From contig OENT01000643.1 of the NCBI GenBank assembly GCA_900239685.1, positions 25,541-89,540 of the forward strand: a stretch of DNA of 64,000 nucleotides, written 5' to 3'. Source of the DNA: Rotaria macrura (Eukaryota > Rotifera > Eurotatoria > Philodinida > Philodinidae). This document shows, piece after piece, positions 33,618 through 46,837 of the stretch (positions are counted from its first letter, which is position 1; the number at the start of each line of letters is the position of its first letter). The notes below the pieces were generated by a model. It did not search any database and was not told the origin of the DNA. It was given only the letters and a program-made list of their open reading frames with translations. Both the position numbers and the translations under genes were made by a program.

Positions 33618-36600
33618 TTTTTTTGTATTTTCTTTTGCAAAAATCTACAACTTTTCAATTTTCATAGTTTACTTATTTTAAAATTATAGAAAAAAAAACA
33701 AAATTTTCGAATAATTTATTCAATCACAAGAATATGTGTTACAATTTTTCATTATAATTCATTCACTTTCATATGAGTCGCATTTACGACAGCAAAAATG
33801 GAAATGAAACTTGAGAAAAAAAAGTAACATCTCAGAAAGTTTCAGTTTGATTTGCAGCTATAAACATCAGAACACAGAACAATACTGTGAACAGTTTTGA
33901 TTTAGCATCTTTTTCCTGACAACGACAGAAAATATCAATATTTCAAGTGTGACTCGTTTACAATTTTGCACTCGATAGAAAGATCGATTCGTCAGATTAA
34001 AATCAGAAATACGTTCTAAAAACAAATATAGTAATAGTAAGTGAAATCAAAGCTATTGTTAAATGACTGAAAAACGATATTTAAATTGATAAATCTGTCA
34101 AATAGACTACTAATTACTAATTATAGTCCAACTTGTATATTATGAATTAACAACATTCAATATTGGCTGACATTATCAATGTATAACAGCTCATTCAACA
34201 TAGTATAATTATATTTTAATCTCATCGATGAACATTATGAGTAGCATTATCATATTTAATATTTTGGTGTCATGTAGAATGCTTTATCAGATATTTTAGC
34301 TTAACTTATCCCATACCTAATTACAGTTCAAACTCACATTCAATCTGAAGAATAACGCAGTAACTCGATTGTACTTGCCTGTGTAATTTGATGTTTCTCT
34401 GAGAGCTCATTGCTAAATTGATATTAAGTTGGCATAGAGCCAGAAGTGAAGGTTACTGAAAATGAATTATTATTAATTACTAATTTTCCAAGTCATTTGA
34501 CTAATTCTGAAGTTGAAATGCAATTATTTCGTCTTTCATTCATCTCGAAATAAATAGATAGAAAAATCTAATTTGCATAGCAAGACAATGTTTAACAAGA
34601 GGATTTCAAGTAGCAAATAAAGGCTAGTCTGAATGTGTATCTTGAAAATTATCACATGATAATGACATAGTTCTTGCTCGATTTTGAATGATCGAACGAT
34701 TGCATAGAGCAAGATAAAATTTTCATGTCGTACACTTATCGAAAACCGATGAGTTGGAATACATTTGTCTCTCTCATCAAAGCTGACCTGATCGATGACA
34801 AACTAAATGAATTCTGATTATGTAAATAAACGAATCGATGAGACGATTAACCAGCGGAAGATCTTTCATGTTTGTGTATCGTTATGTTTTAAAATCACAC
34901 CAGCTTATTAGAAATTAAACATGCAATATATTTCTTACACTATCTCATTGTGTATACGTTATCTGATGAATATTCATATACAATTTCATCGTTGAATGTG
35001 ATCGGTGCATATCGAAATAGAAACACAACAGTCAGATAATTCATACCTATGTTTTAGTTCTACGCGTTGCTCAATAAAGATATCTCTGTTCCATCAAGCT
35101 TCATAATTAACTGTTTACTTTCTATTGTCAGAAAGTTGAATACCGAAAAGACATGAGATTATATTTGATACGAGTTGCGTAAATGTAACAAAACGAATAT
35201 TTAATGGATATCAAAATTACTTACTTGAATTGATTAAAACAATTCCTATGAAATAAATGGAATTGTGATGACGATCAGTAGATGATTTTAAATCTTCAGG
35301 TAAAAATTCGTTGTTCGGAAATGTTCATTTTCTTCTAGGCAATTTCAGGACTACTTGATCCATGAAGTTAAATAGTGTAGAAAAGAAAAAAGCATTTCTA
35401 CTGAGTTAAAATTCATGGATCTAGTTTTTCTTTCCCAACTAAGACAAAAGATAAGAATGATATTGGTGAACCTCAGTTATTTATATTGAAATATTATCGT
35501 AGACAAACATTTTCTTTCATTCATCAAGATCTAAGTTCCTCGATGATTAAAAAAAACTTATATTTCAACGACTATTATAAACAAGTCCGAAGAGCGAAGT
35601 ATTGTGAAAATACTTGGTTACGTATACATCTATAAAAGTACAATCGTGAAGTGAAACTTGAATACCAGCTGAAGACTTCCTTTTTAACTATGTGGAAAAA
35701 GATTCATATAATGACAAGAGGTTTTGGTTATTTATCAATGGTCTCATACAAACCAATGAAAAACTAAATGAATATTACAATAGAGGACACTTATGGAGTC
35801 AGAAAGAAAGAATAATGGCAAAAATATTTCTAATTGACACTCATGGGATCATGTGTCTATTTCAAGTGTTGGAAATTGAATATTAATGAAGTTCGAACGA
35901 TTCATGTTTCAATTATTCATAGCGAAATCAGAAGAATGATTGAATTCTAAAAATAACAAATGAAAATATCAACTTATATAAAACACATGATCAATATTCT
36001 TTTTGTATTGCTTTTGAAAGAAGAAAAAAATGAATAAGAAGCACTAAATTAAATCATTCAAAAACCACAAAGTCAATCATAACCGGTGATCAAAGATAGT
36101 CTTAGTGGAATAACGCGTGACTTATTTTTATGCACCGTCGAGGAGTTATCATGCATCAGACTTTACTGAGAATCTCTCTAGTTCATAAAAGTTATTTTTG
36201 ACAAGATTCCGTTCGATAATTTACTCAGTTTTGTATTCAAAAACTGATCATTCTTTTAGTTTCTTTTTTTATGAATAATTTAAATGCAGAATAATAAAAC
36301 AGGTTAAGATTTGCTTTACTGTTGAATCTTTGGCTGTTCTTTTCGTTTCTTTCAAGATTGAATTAAAGTCGTTATCTTAGAGCGGAAAGATCGACTATTA
36401 TCGAGTGTGCTTGTTTCAAAGAAAATGTTCAGCGCGTTTTTTCAAACCACTTTTCCCTTTTTCTTTTTACACAATCACTATTTTTCTTTTTCAGGAGATT
36501 GAAAGCCGCTTAAAATACTCGATGCTACTATGCTGATACCATCAACGAATTTCGCTCGAAGTCGAATACACAGAAAGAAAACTAGAAATTTTGATTTTTT

Positions 36601-39600
36601 TTCTATATAAGACAATTATTTTCTTGAGTGCTACACGTACTCTGAACGTTTTCAATGATCGTTATCAGAAATCTAAACGAAGATTGTCTTTTTGTGAAAA
36701 ATTTGAAAATATTTTTCCTTTCACTAAGCTCTTTTGTTCATCAATCTATGCATATACGGAGACGCTTCACAGTAGCAATTATTTTCCCCGTTCAACAATA
36801 TTTTGAAACTGCGTAGTAGACAGTAGTCATATTTCGCTGTCAGGCTCCTTTTCTACCATATGCAAAAACATTTCATTGAGGCATAAAAATATTGGAATTG
36901 CAAAACGAACTCATGAATTTTCGGGCAACGAAATTTGATATTTTCTGGTAAAGGATAATAACTAAAACTCAAGAATAAGATCGCATTGAATATTTCCAGT
37001 TGCCTTCACAGAACTATGCTTTCTAGAATCTGTTACAGAACATTAATCACCTTGCTTCTTGTGTTGACGATTTCCTCTACATGATGATTATCTTACCAGC
37101 CAATATGCCTAACAAATAATGGAACTTGACAGTAGCGCGAAATTTGTTAATGATAGTGGTAAAAATTGTTTGGAGATGCTGTTGATAAAACGAATACCTA
37201 CTTTCTTACCATAGGAATCTAGCATTTGAAACACAGTAAAATCTCATAACACGACCAAAACTAAAGACTGTTCAAACAGTGAATAATATTTTAATATTGT
37301 GCACAACAGAAAATAGGAAATTGGAAATAAAAAATCAGTTCAACTCAATCTAAGTCTGTGTGTAAAACAATTTGATAAAATTCCTGCTAAGAAACAATCG
37401 GCTGATATAGAATGGAATTGATTTGTTGAGGCTTAAATTCCATAGAATAGCAGTTCAATTATTTCAGTTAAAGCATCTTGCTAATAGTCATCATTGGATA
37501 TGATTCTCGATGAAGTATCAATTCAATCTAAAATATTCTACTACATATATTTTCATCCTTTCAGAGCACATAGTAGAGAATCAAAAATATACGGAATATG
37601 TTTTTCTTTTCAACATGAAAGTGCTATTACTGTTCAATGAAGATATAATCGGAATAGTTCTATCATGCATACCATTGACTAAATGTTTCGATCAGAGCTA
37701 TTTCAATATATCGATGGGTATCTAATTTAGTTATATACGAATTCTTACGAAATGATTTTGTTCCCTAGTTTTTGAATGTGTCAAAGAAAAGGAAGTATAT
37801 CTCCATCTGTATCGTATCTTGGATTCCGTCGCAAAAGGAACGCGTACACTTTTATTACTTAAATAGATTCTAATACAAATACAAAGGAACTGAAATCAGA
37901 AATCGAATTAGTGTGAGTCAACTACATTGAAGATTTGGATTGTTATCAATAAGTGTAGAGGTTAAATGTTTTGATGCCCACCGGAATAGGACCATCGATG
38001 TTAAAAAACATCCCCAATAATAAGAGTAATATATGACATATATTATAGGAAACAGTATTCATAGTAGATAGTATGATTACAATGTTCCTCATCACGTTTC
38101 ACAATCGAATAACTATAGTTGAATTTTGAGCACTAACATGCAAACAAACTAATTAATCATTGAGAATTATTTCAATGGCTTGTGGAAAAAACTTCAGCAG
38201 AAATGTATGCTGTTCACCACTGATGAATAATTATGTTACGACAAATACAGATGATTTCTGATACGATAAAGTCATCTTGATAGAACTCGTTCTCTCAACA
38301 TCTTGACACAATAAAAAACAATCATCACAACATTGAGTCATTGATAGACTAGAATAATGTATGATTAATGCAAATTTGAGCTATCATAGCTGATAAACAG
38401 GAGGGTTATAGAACATGATCAACACCAGCAATTGAACGAATTGAAACTACAGAAACAATCTGATCTAGAGGTTCTTTAAGCATTTCTTTGAATCATTTTA
38501 TGCGTACTTTGACAGTGTTTAAAATCTGATTGCTCAATTCGATGATATTTTCGAATATTTATCTATTCTCAGAGTAAAAAAAAAGCAAATAATGAAGGCC
38601 AAGATACTCTAATATTTCACTAGTTAAGATTCTTTAGGAAATTAACATCCGTACCGGAAAGAATTTTTGAAAAACGGAGTGACTACATAAAAAGCTCAAG
38701 ACACGTGTATCGGGTTGTATCGTATGTGAAGGAGTGTTCTTCTCACTTGGTTGGAATCGATCTTTACACATGTGCAAGAAAACCGCATTGATTTCATATA
38801 AATTCGTATGTGAAGATCTTATCACAAATAAAGCTAAAAGCGTAAGTATGGATGATTGCCTGTTGTTGTAACGTTGATCCAGACAGATGATGATATTTCG
38901 GATGAATAAATAAGTATCTGTAGACAGAAATTTCAGCATGAAGAACTCATAAACATCGATATCAGAAGGAAAGTTAAATCTATGAAGTGAATTTGAATGG
39001 TATTCATTGTATTTTATTTCGATGCGGAGCAGGCACTTTTGATGTAACGATGAGAGTTCTGAATCGAATCTATAATATTCTGATTGAAGAGCATTGTACT
39101 ATATCCGATGGAAGCATACATTTCATTTCAAGTAACTCGATTAATATTGAGAACTTAATAGTAATCAGAAAATAGAAATTCTTTCACGGATGGATTGGTG
39201 CTAACATTCGCAATTCTTTATTACACAATCTAAGATTATTCTAAATTGGGAATAAAATAGTTTCTTATCTATATGGCTGACTTTTCTCCTTAGTTTTGAA
39301 TTATGATTCCTTCTCTGTGATAAAATACACTACGCAAAACTTGATATTCGAAAACGTTTGTATATTTTAAGTACTCTTTTTTAATCTTTATAAAATGCTG
39401 TTAACATATTTGAGCTGATCAAAAGCATAGAAGGAATAACTTATGGATGAATTTAAGATCAACAGTTGATATAATTGATAGAAAATGGAAGTAAATCTGT
39501 TGCTGTCGATTACGTTGTACATTACATCAACATGAGTATGCCGTACAAATGACTTTCAGAGAATGATATGTATTTCCACTGAATATTATACGAATTTATT

Positions 39601-40102
39601 AAGTAGCTGCAGGAGGTGTATATGACGATGAAAATCAACTATCATTTTTATAACTATTTTCGTTGTTTTAGAAGTCTACACAAAAGGAACCCATGGTAAT
39701 ATCAATTTTCGTCGCTTTATACTGTTTATGGACGCTTACTTTCTGGTCAAAAGATAAATAAAATAGGCTTCTCAGCAGAATATAAGACTTGTTCTACCAA
39801 TTTGAGATAGAATCATCGTCGAAAAAATCGAACAAGAAGAAATCGAACGAAGTTTTCGAGTCGATCATAGGAGAAGAAATACTAGAAAAAGTCTCATGTT
39901 TCGGATCAATGTTGTTCATGTTTTCTAATATACATATCCGTCCTTTCCGAACCATTACATCTTCTCAATATGTACCCCACCACCATAATCTCGAGTAACT
40001 GTAATTATTTTATTAAATCAATTAGAATATAATGTCGTAAAATATCCAATACGATTAAGATACATGCAGTCACTGACGTGCTAACTTTTAGTTGAATAGA
40101 AC
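33618..40102. other. long gene-poor AT-rich stretch
   Basis: About 6.5 kb has no supported gene. A short plus-strand frame near 38990-39175 contains R-C-G-A-G-T-F-D-V, reminiscent of the HSP70 GGGTFDV motif, possibly a relic. Other frames (35692, 36591, 37510, 39789) have no domain or splice support. Lys/Ser-rich simple sequence occurs near 39820. Confidence 0.35.
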
Positions 40103-41520
40103 CTACTTTGTTGATGAAGTTTTTAGAAGTAATCCATAGGGTCTAATTGCTTTCTCGTCGAATACTTGCCATGTCTGTCCAATAGTGACGCCTTCTTTGC
40201 GTTCTGTAAATTTTCCTGGTTGCACCCGACATTGAAACACAATTTCATAGTTCTTGCTTTTGCCGCTACTATCTTTTATTTCAAATTTTTCGGTGTAAAG
40301 CGATGCCCCTCCATCACAATGTGTTGCCAAATATAATGCTTTTGCTTCACTTTTCATGACATTCGTAGTGATATGTTTCTCTCGAAGTCCTTTTTCTATC
40401 GTTGTTTTCACAGCCCCCGGTTTCGTTCCATGATAAGCGACAGCCCATTCACCTGGTTCATCATCCATGCCAAGCCAAGCTTTGTCTTTTGGGTATTTAT
40501 TAACAACGTTGAGAGCATGACGGTACCATCCTTGAGGAAAGTAGTACGGATAACCACCTCTGAAATCCTCCTCTTCATCATCCAAATATTCACGATTGTA
40601 CTTAGGCTCAAAATCAGATTTTTGCAATTCCAAAAATGCAAGCGCCTTTTCAAATTGATAACTGTACTGCTCCGAATACAGATGTTGAAAAATATCCGAA
40701 CGGTTTTCTATCGGAATTATGTGTGAATTATTTTCCAATGGTATAACAGACTTTGTTGGTTCCCTTGTTGCAATCTGTGGAATTCTCTCGATCGCAATCT
40801 GATTTAATCGATTCTTAAAAGATTCGGCGACTTTTTTTGTTTCTTCACGTTCCGTCATAGTGAATCCGACCTCGACACGGATGGATGAGGATCCTTTGAC
40901 AGAAAATACTCGAATGAAATCTTTATGGCATTTAGCCACCGGACTAATATCATTTATAAGTGTTAACACAAATCTCTTTAAGGTTTCTGCTGACGCTTTT
41001 ACATCGTCATATTTAAGGTTGAAATGAAGATCGAACTTGGCTGTTTCAAATTTCCCTTCGGAAGCGAGAAATGAATGAATATTACCAAGATTTGACACAC
41101 CACATGCTGTACGATAATCACTATCATCATATTTGAAATCTGAACGACTGAAAGTTAGACGAGCACCAAGTTGAGCAGCAATTTCGTTAACAACTACAAC
41201 GAGCGTCTCCGTATTGCTCACAGTAGAGACAAAAGGTTTAGCAACGAAATCGACCGTTGTTGTCTTCTCAGCTATGGAGCGGTAGGTAGCCAAACAATCG
41301 TACGCACGAACAGTCTTAGGAGACTTCGTTGTGTAATTAGTAGGAAGAATAATTCTTTCTGGAGGAATAGGTTTTACTGGTTCAAACCATGCAGGTGTTA
41401 CATCAAGAGTAACTTCTTCATGTGTAATGTTGATAGGTGTAACTATTTTTGGGAGTTCGCTAATAATTTTGGGTGGTACAGCAACAGCAGTGATCGATTG
41501 TGACGGTGGTGATGTAACAT
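40103..41520 (-). CDS. GEWAV-HG domain protein with N-terminal extension (main exon, 5' end missing)
   Basis: One large exon of 471 codons begins after an acceptor (CATTTTCTAG, ending at 41521) with the last two bases of a split codon, so at least one upstream exon is missing. No ATG fits the exon start. The first 75 residues are Pro/Thr-rich (V-T-S-P-P-S-Q-S), a likely linker. About 90-245 form an unrecognised alpha/beta region. The C-terminal 155 residues repeat the domain of the gene at 4081: G-W-Y-R-H-A-L-N (330-337), A-W-L-G-M-D, GEWAVAYHGT (356-365), then A-L-Y-L-A-T, Y-E-I-V-F-Q-C-R-V and I-R-P-Y-G-L-L-L-K. The match is strongest at the HG motif and the last strand. Likely cytosolic, with no membrane helix. 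A relation to ADP-ribosyltransferases is inferred only from the HG motif and strand order. Confidence 0.75.
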
Positions 41521-44479
41521 CTAGAAAATGTTTTAATATTACTTGAGTATGTTGTAGAAGCTTTTTCTATGATTTTATCGAAACTCAAATATAATCAATC
41601 TGTATATGTTGCAGATGAAGGAAATGAGAAATATTTTGAATAGTTTCTCCTCCGCTAAATTGCGAAACTTGACGTCGTTTTTTAACTTAATTTTTTACAA
41701 AATATTTCAAAGAATAAAATGTGTCTTCAATAGTACGTGCTGTTCCATATTATTTAGTTTGGCAAGTAATCTTAATTCGTAGACCAATAATTAGAATATA
41801 CGTCTTAATCTTTCTTCGAATAAAATGATATTTGTGAAGATTTCAACGTTTGAAGACGTTGAGCTTTCAGCGTTTCTAATTTTCATGTTACTTGGTATCT
41901 TAATCGAATTTCATTGTGACTAACTAGTATACTGAAAAGGATTTTCCTAGGCTGCAAGATGATTGAGCTTCACTATTTCAAATACCTTTTAGCTCAGAAA
42001 ACTCGAAGAAATAGCCCATAATGGCTAAATGATTTCTATTTTATGATTCAAATTGATACAAACAAGTATTCAAGGCATTTGCATGACTATTACGTGAAAA
42101 TTTTCATATGAAATATCTGACATACATTTTGAGAAAATAAATATAGATTGAACTTCATGAGAAACGAATTGAGAAATATAAATAACGTAAGTACCGAAGA
42201 ACTGCTGACACAATTGCTGATTGATTTTGTAAAATTGAAAAATAATTAGAAAACTAAAATGTGATCGATGAATAATTTTTCTGAATCAGTTAAACTTCAC
42301 AGGTGAGAAACATTATTGTGCAACCGATAATTATTCTATGAGATATCGACAAAGGAAATCATTTGATTCGTGCAACGTTAATGCCTACTATTTTTTTACT
42401 AAGAAATCAACTCTCCTAGACTAGTAACGACAATGAACAAGAATTTAATTTTAAATTGGGCACACAATTTTATTTTATGAATAAGGATGTAGCAAAACGA
42501 TAAAAAAGAGTCGATGAATCAGGCAATAACACTCAATTACACGAGTATAGAATCGAAAATCGAAGAAAAAATAAAACCGCACAACATATGTTCAAATCGA
42601 TGCTTTGAATTGGACCTTCCCCTCTGAAATCACTTGGTAGATATTCGTGTTTTGTCAACATCTTTAATACCTAAACGAAATGAAGGATTAAAGATCCAAA
42701 TCGGTAACACTACTATTTCTCTTCGACAGAAATCTTATTGATTATGAGAATAACCCATGAATCACTATAGATGAGTTTGAGTATGAACGCAAGTTGTTAA
42801 GTCAACGGACGTGTAAGCCTTTGATACAGGCTGCGTAGGTATCGGTAGCGTGCATTTAAATATGAATTTTAACAAGAAAAATCCTTCATAACCAAGCATG
42901 CATCATAGTTCTGGTGTTCCATTCTATAAAAGCGTTGATCGGTACTAATCATATTTTTTCCCACCCTCGTTCGTAAACTTGCCATCGATATTTTAAGCGT
43001 GCATAGGTTTATCACTATCTCAACTACTTTAAGATGACATAAATGTTTCAATGCTCAAGAATTCTTTTTTGGCTTTAGAAGGTAGCATTCATGACTGTGT
43101 AAAGTAACAATGCATGGAGTAGACCTCATTGAAAAGCAAGTGCCCCTCTGGAATATGTGTCATGAAAGCGTCAATAGTAGAAAACAAGTCTCCAAGAATA
43201 TTGATAGCAAAAATAAATTCAGAGAAAAGAAAAAAACTTTACAGTGTTATTTAAATCAAGTCTTGAACGAATGGTTTAAAAATTATTTCAAATACAGAGC
43301 ACTGCAATGAAAGAGATTCGGACGTGATTAAAACATATATGGGAATTTCTAAGATTTTCAAAAGCATATATTGGTTGTGGATTTAGTTTATCACTGTGTT
43401 ACCACTGATTCTCGTTGAAGATACAAATACTTTCAGTCACAAACCATGAATTTCTCTTGAATTACTGACTGTAGAAACAAAGCAAGTTCGAGAAGAATAG
43501 GCGACCCGTTTACGGTTTTGCACTTCATGTTGAAAAACAGCGATGATACGCCGTATACTAGACGGCTAAAAGCTGAAATGAAATGGCCATTTAGTATCAT
43601 TCCTATTCGAGTTGGATTTTACTGTAGATTTAATAACTTAAGGCGAATTTCTAACTCACGACTGAAAATTTAGGAACGATGGGATTCTTTCAAGAAATTG
43701 ACATATTTATACTTAGTTGCAGATTGATACTTTTTTTTCAAGTGTTTTTTTTTGCATGTTACTATAGTAAAAATGACGTCTAGTAAGATGAGTGTAATAA
43801 CTTCAGAAAAATGGTTCGTGGGTACAAATATTTCTCAATATATAGTCTATTTTCAATAAACCGTAGCTAAAAATAGCCCCTAAAAGTCAAATGCGAGATA
43901 TCATCTCCATAAGTTCTCTCGTTGGTCAAACTTACAACTTCCTGTTGATTTGATTATGAATTTATAAAGTAAATGGGTATTATAGCATGCATTCAGTTCT
44001 ATAGTTTTGAAAGATTTCCATATTACGCAAGCTTAATGGTCAATCAGTTACGTAAGCTAATCATAAAATACTATTTATTGGTGGTTATAGAAAAATTGCG
44101 TACTACCATAAATGAAGATAAAATCTTATGTAATTATTCAATGTCATAGAATAAAAATTATATCGACGTAAGGTTGACTCTTCAGTGATATTTCTTAAAA
44201 TTACTACAATCTAAAGTATTTAACAATAGTTTCCAGCAATGTATTGTATTTTCTAGGATTCACTTTCAATAAAATACGAAATAACGAAATGAGATCGTCG
44301 TTGATCGTAGAAATTATGATAGGCACAACATTTGAATATTCGACTTGCACTATTCATCGTTCATGACATGAAGAGTGCAGAGGCTGTGCATTTCAACACA
44401 TGTCACCCACAATGAGAAAGAGCAATATTGATTTGCCTTTACTATTGGTACTTGCAAAGACTCAAGAAAAAACTGTATA
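41521..44479. other. spacer that should hold upstream exon(s) of the gene at 40103
   Basis: An upstream exon of the GEWAV-HG gene must lie here or beyond, but I could not identify one. Open frames at 42869-43051 (-) and 43110-43310 (+) are not convincing. Otherwise AT-rich sequence. Confidence 0.35.
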
Positions 44480-46294
44480 CTAACCGATTACATTACTAGT
44501 ATCACTTTCACCAGTATCACCCGCTACGGTAATTCCTTGTATCTTGAATTGATATTTTCCTTTGGACAGTTTTGGAATATTCACTGATGTTCCTGCATTT
44601 GTAGTTGTCAATAATAATTTCCATTTCGGATCAGAATGATCTCTACTAAAAATCTTGTACTGGGTAATTGTATCACTTCCATGTGTAGGCTTTGACCAAC
44701 GGAGTGTCAAACTATGGTCTGTAACATTGATTGAATCTGGTTGTCCTGGTCGACTTGGAATATCAAACTTGCTTGAAACACCATTTTGAAATAGAGCACA
44801 CCCTACTCCTTTTCTCATTTGAAATTCATCGGCATAGTCTTCATGAACAATGAATTCAACATCTGATTTAGAATTATTGACTCGAACAAAGCTAATGAAT
44901 AGTCTAATTGTATTTAGAATCGATGAAAGATTATCTTCATCGAGCCAATTGCCCTTTTGCGTGTATGCTTTTCTTAATTCCTTTATGCTCTCAGTACTGT
45001 ATTGAAATATTTCATTTGGAACTAAATCATTTTCTTCTGTAACATGAATATTCAAGCAAAGAATCAATTTCGATGAAAACTTCATTTGAATATCAGTGAA
45101 TGAACATGCTAATTTACGAATCTTATCTTCTTTTCTTAGATAATTTTGAAAATCTATTAATACTTTTATTTCTTCTGTTTTTAATTGTATCCAATTGTTT
45201 AATCTTTGTTTGTCGGATAACGATAAATCAAGTCTTTTCAATAGATCAGTCAGAGCTGTTTCTTTCACTGTACCATCGCGAATTTTCGGTATTAATTTCA
45301 ACATTTCATGTCTCATTGAGTGTTCTATTTCGGATATTCGAGCTGTAAATGCTAGGAGTTGCTTTTTGGTTAGATAGAAAATAGTATCGGTCGATAGATC
45401 ATTATGGAGATCATTCACAGTTGATTCCAACTGATATAAACTATCAAATAGTTGCACAGATTTAATTAAAATATCATTATTAATTTCATGAAAGTTTTTC
45501 TTTGCTAAACGAAATTCATCAAGTAAATAGATTGGATATAGCCACACTTGCTTTGGTATCGTAATATCGTCGGTTTGACGAATCGATTTCATTAAATATT
45601 TAAATGTTTTGACGATTTCTTCGAATGTTTTCGGATTTGACTGAATATGAAAATCACCAAAATATTTACACTTCAATGTTCGAGCAAGTTGTTTTTCATG
45701 TTCTTGCCAGTTTAAGGAATCGTTGTCTAATACCTGAAAGGTTTCAAATTTTTTCAAAAGTAGTTTGATACTATTTTCAATGTCCAAACGATCTTCATTA
45801 TTCATTATTGTTCGATCGAATACAAAGAACATTTCACCACCATACAGAATATCTGTAACCACATGAGTGGCTATTTGTTGATCCAATACTTTATGATATA
45901 TTTCATGACTTTTCTTGAGTTTAGTCATGGTTAGTGCACGAAGATTTCGTTTTATTGAATACTTCAAAATAAATCGTAGGATATGATTGCTTTTCTTTCG
46001 ATCATCAAGTAATTTTGATGAACCACTCAATTTCACAGCATTAGCTAGAACACTCAATTTAAGATTGTCATCAATGCCTAATAAATCCGCTTTTTCGTTG
46101 AAACCATCTGTTATATAGAGTTCGCAATTGTTTACTGATAATGGCTGACAATTAATATGTTCTGAGGTTGGATCTGAATTCCAGAAAGATAGATTGGAAA
46201 TAAGTTGGTCGCTTTTGTAATCATAAAGCATTCCTAGCTTGAATGGGCGACCGATAGCCATTATTTTTAGCACAACATTATTGCCTGTTGACAT
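44480..46294 (-). CDS. stonustoxin-like (SNTX/VTX) family protein with C-terminal FN3 domain
   Basis: A single open frame of 604 residues runs from ATG 46294 to TAG at 44480. The start region has the family hallmark A-x-G-R-P-F-K-L-G-M-L-Y-D directly after the initiator segment. In described relatives the order is an N-terminal MACPF/CDC-like half (here about 1-250), a helical FAT-like domain (about 255-380) and a thioredoxin-like domain (about 385-505). Residues 511-604 then form a fibronectin type III domain, with a conserved Trp in L-R-W-S-K-P and a Y-x-F-K-I-x-G strand. Many SNTX-family genes in fishes and invertebrates are not venom genes, so a toxic role should not be assumed. There is no signal peptide. 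The frame is intact, without stops or shifts. The final codon sits in a G|GTTAGT context, so an intron donor leading to a further exon is possible instead of a true stop. No downstream exon was found. Confidence 0.85.
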   Translation of the reverse strand: MSTGNNVVLKIMAIGRPFKLGMLYDYKSDQLISNLSFWNSDPTSEHINCQPLSVNNCELYITDGFNEKADLLGIDDNLKLSVLANAVKLSGSSKLLDDRKKSNHILRFILKYSIKRNLRALTMTKLKKSHEIYHKVLDQQIATHVVTDILYGGEMFFVFDRTIMNNEDRLDIENSIKLLLKKFETFQVLDNDSLNWQEHEKQLARTLKCKYFGDFHIQSNPKTFEEIVKTFKYLMKSIRQTDDITIPKQVWLYPIYLLDEFRLAKKNFHEINNDILIKSVQLFDSLYQLESTVNDLHNDLSTDTIFYLTKKQLLAFTARISEIEHSMRHEMLKLIPKIRDGTVKETALTDLLKRLDLSLSDKQRLNNWIQLKTEEIKVLIDFQNYLRKEDKIRKLACSFTDIQMKFSSKLILCLNIHVTEENDLVPNEIFQYSTESIKELRKAYTQKGNWLDEDNLSSILNTIRLFISFVRVNNSKSDVEFIVHEDYADEFQMRKGVGCALFQNGVSSKFDIPSRPGQPDSINVTDHSLTLRWSKPTHGSDTITQYKIFSRDHSDPKWKLLLTTTNAGTSVNIPKLSKGKYQFKIQGITVAGDTGESDTSNVIG

Positions 46295-46837
46295 TGTTGA
46301 ATCTTTTAATGAATTTGCTACACTTGTATGTTATAGAAAAACAAATGACGCGGTATTCTTGTGTTAAAAAATGCAGCTTACGTTTAATAGATCTTTACCA
46401 AACTAATGTTTGTTAACAAATAACAAAATAACAATTTTCTAGTATCTCTTTTAAAAAAACCAGCGATAAGAATAAATCCAACGACGAGTAAACTTACAAG
46501 AGATAACAAGATATGCAGAGTAAACCATTGAAAAAACATATTTAGGTAGTATTTGACTATAAATCAAAAGATATGTGCACATGTTTTAAACGTTGCGTAT
46601 CTATGATGATGAAAAACCCAGCATGTCTCACGAATCATATTTTCTGGTTGTTCTGCTCTTCAACGATACTGTCAAAACATAGGTTGAATTATTGATATTT
46701 TTCAAGTAATTTCATTTCATGTACGAATAAAATAGATTCGGATTTTCAAAACACGAATTCATCATAAGTTTTAAAATGGCAAAGCAGTGCACATGATGAG
46801 CTTTTAGCAATGCCCATCCAATCAAAGCTAACCGCTA
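46295..46837. other. upstream region of the SNTX-like gene, nothing recognised
   Basis: AT-rich sequence between the SNTX-like start and the MITE. No exon or distinctive promoter element was recognised. Confidence 0.35.

Noticed and set aside
35692-35886. 64-codon plus-strand frame
   Set aside because: Starts at GTG, has no splice sites or domain, and is probably chance.
40373-40726. Long plus-strand frame opposite the GEWAV-HG gene
   Set aside because: Shadow of the well-supported minus-strand coding exon.
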